Assembly (NCBI GenBank): GCA_020465985.1
Contig: JAANYP010000148.1
Coordinates: 45,001 to 109,000, forward strand
Direction of reading: 5' to 3'
From: Centrapalus pauciflorus
Taxonomy: Eukaryota > Streptophyta > Magnoliopsida > Asterales > Asteraceae
Length of the DNA: 64,000 bases
Shown: in pieces, positions 1 through 13,711 of the stretch
How positions within the stretch are numbered: the stretch's first letter is position 1
How the letters are laid out: the number at the start of each line of letters is the position of its first letter
The notes under the pieces: generated by a model
The model's database searches: none
What the model saw: only the letters and a program-made list of their open reading frames with translations
Told to the model about the DNA's origin: nothing
Translations under genes and position numbers: made by a program

Positions 1-20
1 TATATATATATATATATATG
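1..20. repeat. (TA)n tract at window edge
   Basis: A pure TA dinucleotide run cut by the window start. The sequence next to it (TTCAAGTGAG...) loosely resembles the termini of the TA-flanked elements at 44-46 kb. It could be the flank of another such element, but only one side is visible. Confidence 0.6.
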
Positions 21-404
21 TTCAAGTGAGTACTTACCCATTATGCAGCACACCAGAAGGTACCACTATTAAAATTTATTTTTTTGAATTTCTTTTCATG
101 AACGTGTTTTAACTTACATTACACAGATTATATATAAATTTCACGCAAATCCGAATACTCTAAGTGCATGAAATCACACATCATATAAATGCACGTTCAC
201 ATATATTCAAAATTATGTAAGTGTACGTCCACATTACTTTTTAGGAGCTAGGGGATGTGAATGTATGTGAAATTTATATATTATCTTCATAATGGTTATT
301 AAAACATGTTTATGAAAAAAAAATTTAAAAAAAGTTTTGTAAAGGTGGTAACTTCTAGTGTACTACATAATGATGGTATTCACTCGAACCATATTCTATA
401 CACA

Positions 405-461
<57 letters not shown>

Positions 462-1976
462 TTATTAATAGTAAATAATCATAAAATAAAAGTCTAATAG
501 CTAGCCTAAAACACTAGCTAAACTAAATAAGTTAATTATTAATGACCATTGGATGAAAGCTATTTTGTTTTTCTTCAATTAAGTAACTTATTCCTACTTT
601 ATTACGACTAATTAATTTAACTATATGAGGTATGCATGCTACCTAGAAAACGAATATTTGTAAGCCATAGAGTTAAATCCCAAATTCTAACGATCCTACT
701 TAAATAAGAAAGAATATAATTATTGAACTATAATTGTTTGCTCAAGTTTTGTCTACGTATGTGATCTTTAGAATAATAAAAAAAACCAAGAGGCTAGAGT
801 GTTCTATAATCTTTTATATTTATAAAGTACAAGATATATACAGATGCCTTATGATCGAACTCTAAGTTCATCTATACATATAATTGAGATAAATCATTTA
901 TACTAACTTTAATCTATCTAATAATGTCAAAGCATGCATTTAACGCATATTTATTAACGCAATTAAATTAAGAAATTATTATTAGACGAAATTGATAAAT
1001 CCAAAGTAATTAAAAGGAAGATGTAGATAATATGAACTAATTAGGATACCTTTTTTGTATGCTAAAAAATCTCATCGATCGATGTATATAATTGGTCGGA
1101 AACGAAAATGATTTACTTTTTTTTTTTTAAATATAGTAAACAAACTATATATGTAAGACGTTGTTACAAGTTGAGAAATATATAATTGAGTTACTTACTA
1201 TTATTGATAGCAATCGTTTATTTCATTTTTTTTTTCAAATATATATAATAGTAACATGTTTTTGTAATGGGAATATAATATCCTTGCGACCAATATTGAC
1301 ATCACTTGTAGAAACGCGTTTAACATTAATTCAAGATTTGCAGTCTATCAATCCACTTAACATTGCACAAACGTCAAATAGTATCATACTTATCGGACCC
1401 ACGATCGTACAAACATGATGGTAACCTACTAACATCCTGTGTTATTCATTACTTCTCATTCAATTCTTTGGATCATAATTAACATTGATTTCTTTTAAAT
1501 AAATCCTTAATTTACGTGGTTTATACCATATCACGAAATTGCTTTTGCGTTTTGTTTACTATACGAATAGTCCAAACGTTTCGTTTAGTATTTTAATACT
1601 TTGTTCATTTTATTATGACAACCAAATATGATAAAATCATATGGAAAAACATCACTAACTTCGTACAAATCTAAAACATGTTAAAAATAGGTTGAAACAA
1701 AATTCATTCAAAAATTTTCAAGTTAGAATTATGATGGTCAATTGAAAGACCCAAGAATGATCTGTTTCTTTGGATGGGGCTATTTTCTATTTTACAATAT
1801 ATATTTTAGAAAATAGTTAAATCAAATATAATCATTATTACTTAATTATTATTATTTTTTTAGCGATAAATGGAAGTTACTCTTCTGAGCGATAATATTT
1901 TTTTAGCATGCTCCATATAAATTAGTTGTAATCAAGTACCAAACTATTCAAGTTTCTAAGTAAACATGCTTCATAT
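21..1976. other. Intergenic, no gene seen
   Basis: AT-rich sequence without a recognisable gene. It holds a (CAT)n microsatellite at 405-459. Short open frames near 306-497 and 1161-1418 are respectively the histidine-coding microsatellite and a non-conserved frame. Confidence 0.6.
405..459. repeat. (CAT)n microsatellite
   Basis: About 18 uninterrupted CAT units. In one frame they give a polyhistidine run, which is a by-product of the repeat and not evidence for a protein. Confidence 0.95.
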
Positions 1977-1979
1977 TTA

Positions 1980-3738
1980 GGGCTGTTTGTTTGCATATTT
2001 TATTAAGTTCTGTCTGGATTTAGAGAGCTGTCTGGATGAAGTAATGTTGACCAAAAAAATAAATGAATAGATAATTACCGTTTGAATGTTTTGCTGAATA
2101 GACAGACGAATGAAATAAAATTACAATTTTACCCTTCTGTCTTGATTAAACATCTGTTTGTTTTTTCAATCGAATTATGTATTGCAAAGCAAGCAACCAC
2201 AACGTTTCTTTGCACCAATAAAAATGAGCCATTTGTAAAAGCCAAAAATGAGAACCACAAATTGTATATTATATCATATTGTAGAACATATCAGATTCCA
2301 AGCAAAAGAGAAAATTTTCATATTACATAATATGTCAGAAAATGATAAAATGAACTATATCAAATTTTTTCAACATAACAACCGTAAGCAAATTATAGTT
2401 ACCTGTTAACATAAGAACATGGACATGAAGTCGAATTAAAGTCAGTTTACAAAAGCAACAAATTTTAAAACTCAATATCCAAGCAAAAAAAAAAAAGAAG
2501 AAGCCAAAGATTGTAGAATACAAAAGAAGCCAAATTACTAACAAATTTCAATATCCAAGCCAAAAAAAGGGAAGCCAAAATAAAATTGTTGTATAACAAA
2601 TAAGATTGTGGAAGACAAAAAAGAAGCCAAACAATAAATTATAATATCCAACCAACAAATCAGATTGCGGAATACAAAAGAAGCCAAAAGAAAAAAAGGA
2701 AGAATCTTGGGTTGTAAAATGCATGGAGAAGAAAGACTTTTTAGACGAGAATAATTAATTGTTAGAAAGGTAAATAAGTGGAGGTAATTTTGGAAAACAT
2801 GGGTCTGAACAGTGGCGGACCCAGCCACCGAAGGGACCCGTTGCATAAATTTTCGTCGCGTTCACGGTTCAAAAATTAAAAATGATTATTTTGGTCGGGT
2901 CGGGTCAACACATGGATATTTATAATTTAAATTAGATATATAATCTTAAAATAACAAATAGAATAATAGATAATACATAAAAATACAATTTTTTTATGAA
3001 ATATAAGTTATTATGTTACGAATTTACCTTTCACAGTTGATCTCTTTGACTTTTCATATTTTGGAATCGATCAATAAAAGCTTTATTTCTCATCATAGAA
3101 AATATTTCTTGTTCAAACGCACAAATCAGAACACCGTTTAAAAATTTATGCTCTCGCTTCTTGTTTCCACTGCCTTTTTTTCAAAAGTGGGTTAAGGCTA
3201 AAAGGGTTAAAGAATTAGGTTTAGAAATTAAAATCATTATTAAGTTTGAAATTGGGTTAAAAATAATTTATATTGAGTTAATGAGTTTAGAATTTAGTAT
3301 TGGGTTTATTGAGTTTTAATTTTTAGAAATATTATTGGACGTTGTTGATTTATTAATTAATTAATTATTTAGTTATTAGGTAATCAACTTATTTTTTGAG
3401 GTATCAAATTATTTCAAATAAAGTTGCACACATAATTTTTTTGGATACTATAAGTTGCACACATAAAAATTTATCAGTTGCACATATAAACTTTTTTAAA
3501 ATTTTCCACTACGAAAAAAGTTATTTGGGAGGGGACCCGTTGCACGGGCTACCCCTCCTTCCAAGGTAGGTCCGCTTGTGGGTCTGAATGTGGAGCACAA
3601 ATGTTGTTGAGACTTATCAAATTATCTTACCGAAATTTTTTTTTTATTTTGATAAGTCACAAACAAACAATTCTTAAAAGTTGACTTATTAACAAATTCA
3701 GTCTATTAAGTTTAATTAAGTCACAAATAAACACACCC
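1980..3738. mobile_element. PIF/Harbinger (Tourist-like) element
   Basis: The left end reads GGGCTGTTTGTTTGC and the right end reads CAAATAAACACACCC, an inverted pair. TTA lies directly outside both ends (1977-1979 and 3739-3741), the target duplication expected of PIF/Harbinger elements. No transposase frame is visible, so it is non-autonomous. A younger hAT element (2810-3580) is nested in it, so the original insertion was about 980 bp. Confidence 0.7.
2810..3580. mobile_element. hAT-type non-autonomous element, nested
   Basis: The element starts CAGTGGCGGACC and its end read inverted is CACAAGCGGACC. A perfect 8-bp duplication GGTCTGAA flanks it (2802-2809 and 3581-3588), as hAT transposition produces. 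It is 771 bp, non-coding, and lies inside the Harbinger-like element at 1980-3738, so it is the later insertion. Confidence 0.85.
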
Positions 3739-3741
3739 TTA

Positions 3742-5887
3742 GTATGTTCCATATTATAAGTTTATAACTAAAGTAGCAATCAGCTGCTAAAACTATTTTT
3801 AGTTTACTCATCCATGCTTAAGTTTCTAAGCTATGATTCTTTTCCTTCTATTTTTCATTCTCCGAATAAATTGCTAAACCTACTTTTTTTTTTTTACCGT
3901 AAACTAGCCAAATTTATCCGTAAAATATTTTGGTTAAAGCAAATCTAAAATATAAATGAATAAGAATATATATGACACTTTGACAATAAGTTAAAGAAAC
4001 AATCAAAATTTTAATTTTAAGTTATATCAAGTATCTATGTTATGTATTAATCGATTTTATCGATTTTGATGTAACTTTAACTTTGTGTTAAACACATATG
4101 TGTTATAAAAATCATAATTTTAAAGATGTTAAATAACTGTTGTAATTATAATTGTTAAATAAGAATCAATTAAAAAATTTAAAATTGAAGCATGTTGTTT
4201 AATACATAACACCAACATAAGTGAACAGTTATGTGAAAACTACGAAAAAAACAAAGAGAGAGATTTTCTCATCCGATTTTTTGGTGCCAAAAGCCAAGCT
4301 CTCATTGAATTTTACAAGTCGGAAATTATATGTAATAAGCTAATAAATCTATTAGTTTTCAGAGGATGAGTAAGATTATATATGTAACTCGATCACCAAC
4401 CAATTCAAACCATCTCTCGTATCTCTCTCTATATATGTTTATGATGAAACTGACCGGCCGGCCATCACCGTGAAAAAATCGTCTGACCATGACCATGAAA
4501 ACGACAACGTCACAATTATCTTACTTGTTTTTTATTTAATCAAAATTAACCGATTCGAAATTTCAAGGTCTAAACATACTTTAACAGCGATTGTTTAATT
4601 ACGATCCTTGGTGAAAAATTTCTGTATGCCACACTATGGTGTATGCATGGTATAATAAGAAAACAAGTCACATCCATCCATCCATCATCCGACACCCATT
4701 TAATGGGATGTACAAGATACTTTAAAAATATAAAAAGAAGCATAAAAATTGACCAAATTCGTTGAACTGGTTTGGTGGGTGGATTCGATTTTAAGGCTCC
4801 TTTGGAGGATTTCTCACGTGGGCGTCTAAGCCTTCATTTTCATGTGTTAAATTGAACTAATATTGATTGATATATTAATTTACAACTCTCAATTTTTATT
4901 CATTCATTTTTTTATGAAGCAATTAAATATTAACTTTTTTTGAATCATAAACAAAGGGATTAGAAACTAAAAGAAAAAACCTTTGAAGACAGACACATAC
5001 ATCATGAGACATAATTAATATACACCGATGGCGATTCTTAAAGTAACTTGATCAAGACACCGAAAGAAAGCATAAAATCATGATATATTTTATTCATCGC
5101 ATCTATCTATTTTCATTAATATGTACATCATTAACATTGAATTCTTAAATTACAAATAAGTATTCACAAATTAAATAATGTGTACATATATAAATCATAT
5201 TTCTAAGTATGTCTCGATGTATAAATTAAAACAAGTCATACTATTTTATCACATCGATCATCTCTTTGTTCCGGATGTATATATGAAAAAATGAATAAGA
5301 TGTGATGTAGTATAATTTAAACCATGGATTCGAACATGTATATTATTTTGAACAACTAGTTCAAATATATTGAATTGTTATTATTATTTTAAATTATTTT
5401 ATGGTTTTTAAATATTCAATAAACAATAAAAAAAAACTCAATATCAAACCTATATTTACATTCATATGTATCGTACGTAATATCAAAATATACATAAAAG
5501 AATATAATCAATCCGTCTAATTTATTTTTTAACTTTGATTCCTAAAGTTCTTACGATTTTACGATCATGATCAGTAAAAACGAGTCAATCCTTAATATTA
5601 TCTCTCATGGGTAAGATCTTAATTAGGATCTTAAAATCCCGATCTAATCCTACTTTTATCTAAATTAAGAATTAAAAAAATTATAAATAAGTCAAAGTTG
5701 TTAAATAAAAATATGAACATATACGGATGAATCATTTAATTTGCACATAACAACAATCTTTATATAATCATCAAGTTTAATACATTAAAAGATAAATTTC
5801 TAATAACGTAATTATATTATCAGAATTTAAGAGTCTATTGAACTATCATTATGTGTTTGAATTTTAACTATTTAACTACCATTCTTA
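3742..5887. other. Intergenic, no gene seen
   Basis: AT-rich sequence with no coding, RNA or bounded transposon signal that I can support. Confidence 0.55.
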
Positions 5888-6459
5888 TTCACACTACTAG
5901 AAAAACTACATATAGCAACGATCATTTTTCGTTGCTAAAAGACTGAATTTCGTTGCTAAACGACATTTGCAATGAAATTAGCAACGAAAGTAAGGCGTGG
6001 TTAAAACGGCCGATGCTAAATCAAATTAGCAACGAAAATTAGTAATTCGTTGCTACATTAGCAACGAAATTTACAAATCATTGCTAAAACTGAGAAAATG
6101 TAGTGTCGTTGCTAATTTTTAAATTTAACAACGATGTTTTTTTTTCTTTCCTTGCTAATTAATACGTTTAGCAACGAATTTCCTTTCCTTGCTATTTGGA
6201 ATTTAGCATTGATATTTTGCTACATGCTACTTATTTTTAACAATGATTTAGTCGTTGCACAATTCAATCTTACAAACAAATGTCATACACAATTATAAAA
6301 AGACACCTTCATGGATTGGGTATTTATCACAACCAAAAACAATTTATACATAATCAATCATCCATGTATAACCCATAGAATATGTAGCTAATGTTTTGTA
6401 AGTTTTAAACCCACTTTAACCAATCATTCAAACGTATCGGTAAGAGTTGTTATAGTTCG

Positions 6460-6538
6460 TTAGGAGTTCATCATTTGTTTCACTTGTTCTTGTAATTGTC
6501 TCATCACCTCAAACTTAAATGCTTCCAGTTTGTTCTTT
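6460..6538 (-). pseudogene. C-terminal coiled-coil remnant of CACTA protein
   Basis: The minus strand reads a short Gln/Met/Lys-rich helix containing LEAFKFEVMRQLQEQVKQMM and then a stop codon. Plant CACTA proteins of the Ptta/En/Spm (TnpA-like) family commonly end in a coiled coil of this kind. I find no intact upstream frame, so it reads as the tail of a broken transposon gene. Assignment rests on context and composition. Confidence 0.4.
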
Positions 6539-7733
6539 ACTCTAGCTTTGAAACACAATTTCCGAAAGCTTTCTTGGAGTCTTTATCTCCTACACATGCA
6601 TAAAAACAAGCACATTGACAAAATCAATCATTACATATTGTTCTATATCTAAGAAATATGGGTTGCGATTATGCTCAAAATGAAACATATTAATTCTTAC
6701 AACATGCAAGTAAACTGATAGATAGTTGAAAACAATTCAGTTTTAGCACTAGCAGAATACAGAGATTTAATAGTTTAGGATGGAACATAAATTGCATTCA
6801 ATAAGCTATGTAAACACCATGTGAAGCCATGAAGGAGAGCATATTAATTCTGATAAATATGTACGATACACAGAGTCTAAAAAAGATGGTTGCAATAATG
6901 GATTCCTCCTATCAAAAACATTTCAATTTCATGTCAAACCCGGTCGGGAAGCCTAGGTTAGTGAAGATAATAAAGAATCTCACATTTAGTGAAGATAATA
7001 AAGAATCTCATATTTACAACCATGAAGCTTGGATTAATGAGGGCTACACCTGTATTACTTGCTTCAAAATCTCTCTTTACTGGCTTTGTTGTTTCTTCAT
7101 ATGTTTGCTTTATATCATGAATTTTACAACCTGAAATTATTCACCCACAAAAAAATGCACAACAGCCATCAAATTAATTTAATACCTAAACAATACCAGA
7201 GGGATAGGAGCAAATCGCCAAAGGGAAGCCCACAATGAATTGAAGCTGCAAAAGTCAATGTCAAGAGAGAGTAGAAATATGAGTTATCATTATGTACACA
7301 AATGATACGTATAATGTATTTGCATCCATATATAATTATAGCTGAGATGGATACAAAACCTTAACTTATCTAATGTAGTAGTTGGAACAAAAGAACAGGA
7401 CACAACTTGGGGACACCAAATCGGACATACCAACGAAACTCTGTATAATACACTTTAGTTTCAAGATTCATCCTAGCAACAGAGTGAAATCGAAAAAGAG
7501 AGAAACATAAAAGTGAAATCAAGAGACAGACACATAGAGAGAAATGGGGGATAACCACATACCTGAAAGAAGGTCGAGAGGGCACTAGTCGCCGGTCGAG
7601 GGGAGGTTGAGCGGCACATCAACACGAGAGAGCGCAGAGTTTCAAGATTCATCCTAGCAACAGAGTGAAATCGAGAAAGAGAGAAACATTGAAGTGAAAT
7701 CACAGATAGAAACGGGGGAGATGGAATGTATAC

Positions 7734-7940
7734 CTGTAGTGAACGAAGGAGATGGAAGGCGGTGAATGGGCAGAGCGGCGGTCTCACAGCAGAGGGAGGA
7801 GGCAGAGCAGTCGAGCAGCAGCGGCGGCAGTCCAGCAGCGACCGTCCAGCAGTCCAGCAGCGGCGGTCTAGCAGCGGCGGATGGAGGAGATGGTCGAGAG
7901 CAGATTGAGGAGGCTGGTCGAGAGCAGATGGAGTCCTCAT
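7734..7940 (-). pseudogene. First exon of degenerate gene inside CACTA element
   Basis: The minus strand has an ATG at 7940 in a good context (AACCCTAATCAGCCGCC just before it). An open frame follows, rich in Ser, Leu, Pro, Cys and Arg, and ends at a clean CAG|GTATAC donor (7734/7733). It is far more GC-rich than its surroundings because of CAGCAGCGGCGG-type repeats. The next block (about 7559-7700) repeats the intron-leader sequence and ends in a second donor-like TTTCAG|GTATGT. This is probably the leader exon of the transposon gene or a captured host exon. No complete protein can be assembled. Confidence 0.35.
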
Positions 7941-9608
7941 GGCGGCTGATTAGGGTTTTTATTGTTTGTTGACTTATTTTGTATAAATGGGAGGAAATTG
8001 AAACTTTTTAAGTTTTATTTATTTAAATTATAAAACTCCAAATAGTTTAAGGTAACAAACTTTTACTTCTTTTTATTTTGTATAAATGGGAGGGAATCTG
8101 AATATGAAAATTTTTCATTCCCTCCAAATATTTGGCAATTATATAATTATGAAAAAAAAAACTAAAAGTCTTCGCAAATAATATTATGTTTAACTATATA
8201 TACTAGTGTATTACCCGTGTACGACACAGAATAGTTAAGTAACTTATTTTTTTAAAATTATATTTATTTAAAAAATTGTTGTAGAAATCACAACTAAATT
8301 ATCAATATTATACTATTAAAGTGATTATTGAAAATATATAAAGTAGGTTACTAAATGTAAAATATATAACCAAAAATTAAATAACAACAAAAATGAATGA
8401 TTCTTGTCTTCTATGCTTCTAGTGACTTCAATTGATGTTTTTCAACTACAAAAACATGCATGCAACAACAAATTCTCAGATTTATGATTCTAATTTTTAT
8501 ATTTAAACTCATCAAAGAAAACCCCAACTTTAAAATCACTTATCTTACCTTAAATCTGACTTGAATCTTGTTATATCAGTTCCTTTTCATGAATTTTCTT
8601 CCAAAATTTTGAATTCCAGCAGATTTGCTTGAGAGAGTTTGGTTTGTTTGGCAAGTGAAGAGTTGTAAATGAACTCCTGCAAGACTCAAGAGTCTTTTAT
8701 TACCCCGTTTTCGGTTCTTTACATAATTAGTCCATCCACTTGCTTAATTTCTTAAATAAAGCTCAACTCCTTATATTTCACCACCAACATTTAAATTTCA
8801 TCATACTTATTAATAAATTGAAATTCTAATATTACTTAATCATTTAACATAACAATCAACTTTTGAATTCTGTATACATGATTTTTTGTTAATAATCCAA
8901 CTTGAATACAATAAATACATAATTAAACTAAATATCCTCAAATTATAAAAATGAAAATCTTAGGATGTTACAATGTTTATTTATCAATTTTTTTAGTTTT
9001 CTCTAAAAACTAAACAATAATGATTAATTTTGACTAAAATATTTAAAAGTAACTAATTGAATATATTTTAAAATTAAAATATTATGCAAATAGCAACGAC
9101 TAAATATCGTTGCTAATTTGAGCGGGTAATTTCCCTCCAAAATTTAGATGATATAGCAACGACTACATATAGTTACTAAAATAGAGTGGGTATTTTCCTC
9201 CAATATTTGCATAAATAGCAACGACCTTATCTAGTTGTTAATCAAGGAAATAAAGTTATTGCATTTAGCAACGAACTTAGTCGTTGCTAAAGTCAATAAA
9301 ATAGTTGTTAAATACTTATAAAATATTTAGCAACGACATATAGTCGTTGCTGATTATTTTTGTCAAATTTAGCAACGACTTTTGTTGAAACTTTAGTTGC
9401 AAAATACTAGCGGGAATTTTTCCCTCCTATTTTTACTAACTAGTGACGAATTTAGCAACGAAAATTCGTTGCTAACAAATTATAATAACTTTTTTGAATT
9501 TCGTTGCTATTTCGTTGCTGATTTCGTTGCTAATTGAAGATATTAGCAACGAAACGTGCGTCGTTGCTAAAAAGTCGTTGCCCTTTGCAGTTTTTCTAGT
9601 AGTGTTCA

Positions 9609-11555
9609 TTCATTCAGATAATTCTCTTCATAACCTACTATCTTATCTCAATCTGAATCTCGAGTCTCATTCAAATCAGAATCATTCATTCAATCTAAAT
9701 TATCTCATTTTGATTCATTAGCTCATCTTCATACCTTTCGGATTCATTTCACTGAGTTCATTCTCATATTGCTTAGGCAGCTCATCTAAGCATAATTGCT
9801 ATCTCAGAACTCAAAGTTCCTCATGGCTGATGATTTATGTTGACTCCAATGCACCACATGAGTGTATAGACATATATATCACTCCTATGGTCTAGCTAGA
9901 ACCATATAACCTACCAACGTAGTAATCCTTCCAATAGATTAGAGACAAGAGTCTTTAGGATCTAGTTGAGAGGATTAAACACAATGTGGTGTTGATCGGG
10001 TCAAGAAGAGATAAGATGGAAATGAGAGGACAATAAATGAAAGGAGATGAGGATGTATCAAATCATGCTTTGCTGGGTTTCCTACATTAGCTATTGAATC
10101 TTATTCGTTGAGATTTGGTATTGAAGAAGACGTCATGGATCCGGTGACGCAAGCACTTAACCTTTCTAGCTACTCAATTGCTTATTGAAAAGCTTTTGTT
10201 TCATTTCTCACGGAGAAATATACCTCATATGTTATCAATTTCTCATTTGGAGTTAATTGATATGGAAATAGGAAAACATCCGCTCCGGTCTCCGAAATTC
10301 ATTTGATTGCATATTGTGTCTAGAGCTTATTTGATTTTACACTTTCTAGGACACTTATTGAGTTATGTCTGCGTGACAATCCTTTGTTTGTCTATTGTGA
10401 CAAAGGCAGAACAACTATAGTGGTGGTTAATATAAGTAACGATAATTAGTTGGAAATCCTACCAGCGTTAATATCAAGCCTGCGCTAAACGTAGGTCACA
10501 TAGTTTTTTTAATTATTGTGTCAACAGCAAACCTAAGTGGTCATGATTGTTATTTTTCTGTATAATTTGGTTTCAATGTCACATGTTGCAAAGCTTATTG
10601 ATAATTTGTGATAATAAAGAGTAGATATTCACATTCTGAGGGGGAGTAAGCCACTTGCTAATGATACCTGAGGAGTTTACATGATAATCAAGATTCTGTT
10701 AATCATTTAACTTAGTCATTCGAAATAATTGTCATAAAAATTAAATTATCAAATACACAACTTGGTCAGTTATTTAATAATCATTTTTATTTGTTTAATA
10801 AGGAGTTTTAAATATGTGTTAATGATTTCTATTAGCCCTATCTTAATTAATTATTTGAATAGTAAGATCAATATACACTATTACAAAATCGTTAAATTAT
10901 GATAAATCTAAGAAAACTAGTTGCTATTAGATATACTGATAGCTAGACATTTATAATTACATTTTCTAAAATATTTACATAATTAATTTCTAAACTCATA
11001 AATTTGTCATGTATGTAGTAATCATTTTATAAGTCGTTACAAAAACTAATGCTTTATTTTTTTAAATATAAAACTTAATTATTTTCTATTCATTTATCAC
11101 TTTTAGTAATCATAACAATGTAATATTTAGTAAAATATTAATTTCAATCATTATGACTCTAGTTTCTAAAATATAGATTATTTCCATCATAATAAGTTAG
11201 ACATTTATTTTCTATGTATGTGTATCCAGTGAACATGTATAATCAATATTTTCTAGTCTTAATTTTAAAAGCATGGTAGATATAGAAATAATGAGTGGTA
11301 AAATAATTTATTGTTTTTTTAGAAACTAAATATATATACGGTATATATTGATAAATATTTATAATTAATTAAATTACTTTGGAAAACTAGTAAAACTAGT
11401 AAAGGTTCATTATACACTATATATTAAATAAGAATTATTAATAATGATGATATTTATAAATTTCATAAAAAATGATTTTATTATGATTACGATAATGATA
11501 ATATAAATATATTAACAACATACAATTTAACGTTGATAATATAAATATTATAACA
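9609..11555. other. Intergenic, possible retrotransposon debris
   Basis: No gene is recognised. A GAGGGGGAGT string near 10640 resembles the polypurine tract that precedes the 3-prime LTR in Ty1/copia elements. I cannot find matching LTRs or coding domains, so this is a hint only. Confidence 0.3.
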
Positions 11556-12550
11556 TATTATGTCACATCCTCTAAACATGTCAAATTCTACGTAAATGAC
11601 ACGTCAAGTGACATATAAGATAGTAATAACCTAACTATTTCTAACAGTAACACATAAAACCCTGAGAATTTAAAACTTTAATTAATAAGTCACAGAATCT
11701 TTGTTTATATTACACAACATCCGAAGTGTTTATGTTACGACAAAATCATCACTACCTCTAACAAGATAGCTAATAAAGTCCACGAACTATGAGTGTAGCC
11801 TATTTGGGTCCAGCAGACCTACTACTGCTCTGGTCACCGGAGATACAAATAGCACAAAACGTTAGCTAAAATTGATGCAAATGCAATCTTAGTTATATAA
11901 TTATAAAACTCAGTAATAAAAGAGGTTAATTATTCTCTAGTGAATAGTATATGAGATTCACACAATAACTCGTAATAAGGTACTAATCTCATGGGAATAA
12001 TCCACGTACCTGATTTCCTAATCCGCACAAATCAGTCGTCGGTTGCATAAAAGAGATTGGGGAGCGACCCGACCCAGCCTAGTTGTACGGGTTATCACAA
12101 TGTCTCGTTAACCCGTGTGTTTCAAATCTCATAATTATAAAACTTGTTTCTCCAAATTAATTCTAACTAATACATGCATGATGGTAAAAAGTTCGGTAAT
12201 AACCTCAATAAGAATGTTTAGTAAATAATCATGCAAGTATGTAATAAAATAATCGTATGTGTATCTCAAAAAGATTTGCAACTCACCTAACTCTGAAACT
12301 CTGCTCCCCAAGTCTCGATTCCCGCACCTCGGTCTTATTGACTCGAAACCCTGGAAACACAATATCACTAAAACAACTCAATAGACCCAATACATACACT
12401 TGCTAGTACACCACATTGTCTCTAGAATCCCAACACATACCCTACATACACATTTTATGTAATAACCGACCATTAACATAGCATAGCATAAAATGATTAA
12501 AACATAATTTTGCCTTGAATGGCCTGTTCACGCAGCCTAGCATAACCAAA
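11556..12550. mobile_element. Possible LTR-retrotransposon remnant
   Basis: The region starts with TGTCACATCC, a TG-initiated sequence typical of plant LTR ends. It is less AT-rich than its neighbours, with stretches such as GGGGAGCGACCCGACCCAGCC at about 12060. I could not find a second LTR, primer-binding site or gag/pol frame, so the boundaries are approximate. It could be a solo LTR or unrelated intergenic DNA. Confidence 0.25.
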
Positions 12551-13711
12551 GATTAATTCAATAAAATAATATTAATCATTATAATTAACTTATAATGGAA
12601 TATAAGCTTGTTGTTTGGTGTCTAGACAGACACAACAAAGTGTGAAAAGAATAAAATCGTATGATTAATTCATTTGTTATGCATATCATCATATCGGAAG
12701 TCTTGTTACTTTTTCTTAATTTCGGAAACAATCTTGTTTCCTATTATCACTCTAAAATGGAAATTGATAATAAAAAAAAAAGGACATTTTGCATGTTTAA
12801 TAAAGTTAGTTTTCAAACAGTATATAAAATCCAAATCCAACGAATATATACAACTTTTTTATACTTTTTTTAGAAACACAAAAGTTTAATCATTAATCCT
12901 AGATATATTTATAGAAAATTAACGTGCAATAGGAATCTATACGTTGCGTTTTCCATCGTTCGTTTCACGTGCTTGAAACTTTGATTTCTTTAATGGTTAC
13001 GTTTGGTACAATTGAACAAGAGAATGCAATCGTTTTAAGTTTATATATGCTTGCTTCTTCTTTTTTTTTTTAAATATGTTCGTTTGTTTTGGTACATTCA
13101 TTTTTCATCATTAGAGAATAGAAAATAGATATCTTTCTGGAAGTTATAGAATTTAATTATTCCTAGGTTCCCATTGAAATAATAATTGAAGTTTTGAAAT
13201 CACATTTTTCCTAGAAAATTTGTCAACAAATATAAACCATATATTTTAATAATTAATATCCATGATTGATGACAAAGTTGACGAATAGCTTCTACTTCTA
13301 ATAACAGTTCACATTTATGTTTTCAGGTAGGTTTCCGATGTAACGCCAATATTAAAAACAAGAGGAAGAGGGGCCCAGCCTGTTGTTACTCACGGTAATT
13401 TGTTTCTTTTATGAAATTTATTGCAATAAATTTTTGGGGATCTTTGAGTAAGGTGATGGCAGTTACTCAAACATCTTTTCATCTTGTTCAATAAAAAAAG
13501 AAAAGAAGAAAAAAAGAAATTTATTGCAATCTATAGTTTCGTGTTCCTAATCGGTATATATTGTATCAATTCTCTCTGGGTTAGTTTCCTTTCCAATATA
13601 TATTATCAATTAAAAATTAATAAACAAGTAAATACGTTGTTACTTATCAATTTGTCATCTTGTTAAATTATACAATTGTCATCATTTACTATTGACATAT
13701 GTCTGCACTAT
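12551..13711. other. Intergenic, no gene seen
   Basis: AT-rich DNA with only short non-conserved open frames. No feature supported. Confidence 0.5.

Larger units (their letters stand above)
5892..9604. mobile_element. CACTA (En/Spm) element with degenerate gene
   Basis: The left terminus is CACTACTAGAAAAACT and the right is AGTTTTTCTAGTAGTG, a perfect inverted pair of CACTA type. Both subterminal regions are packed with GCAACGA/TCGTTGC motifs, the usual arrangement of CACTA transposase-binding repeats. The flanking bases read TTCA on both sides (5888-5891 and 9605-9608), one base more than the usual 3-bp duplication. The interior holds remnants of a minus-strand gene: a 5-prime exon at 7734-7940, duplicated leader blocks at 7460-7700, and a C-terminal coiled-coil fragment at 6460-6538. 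A 985-bp relative lies at 36140-37124. Confidence 0.88.

Noticed and set aside
405..459. Short regular repeats as a CRISPR array
   Set aside because: Uniform trinucleotide repeat without spacers in a plant nuclear sequence.
306..497. Open frame with a polyhistidine run
   Set aside because: It is the translation of the (CAT)n microsatellite at 405-459; the rest has no protein character.
10638..10660. GAGGGGGAGT as proof of a Ty1/copia element
   Set aside because: The polypurine-like string alone is not enough; I found no LTR pair or copia coding domain around it.
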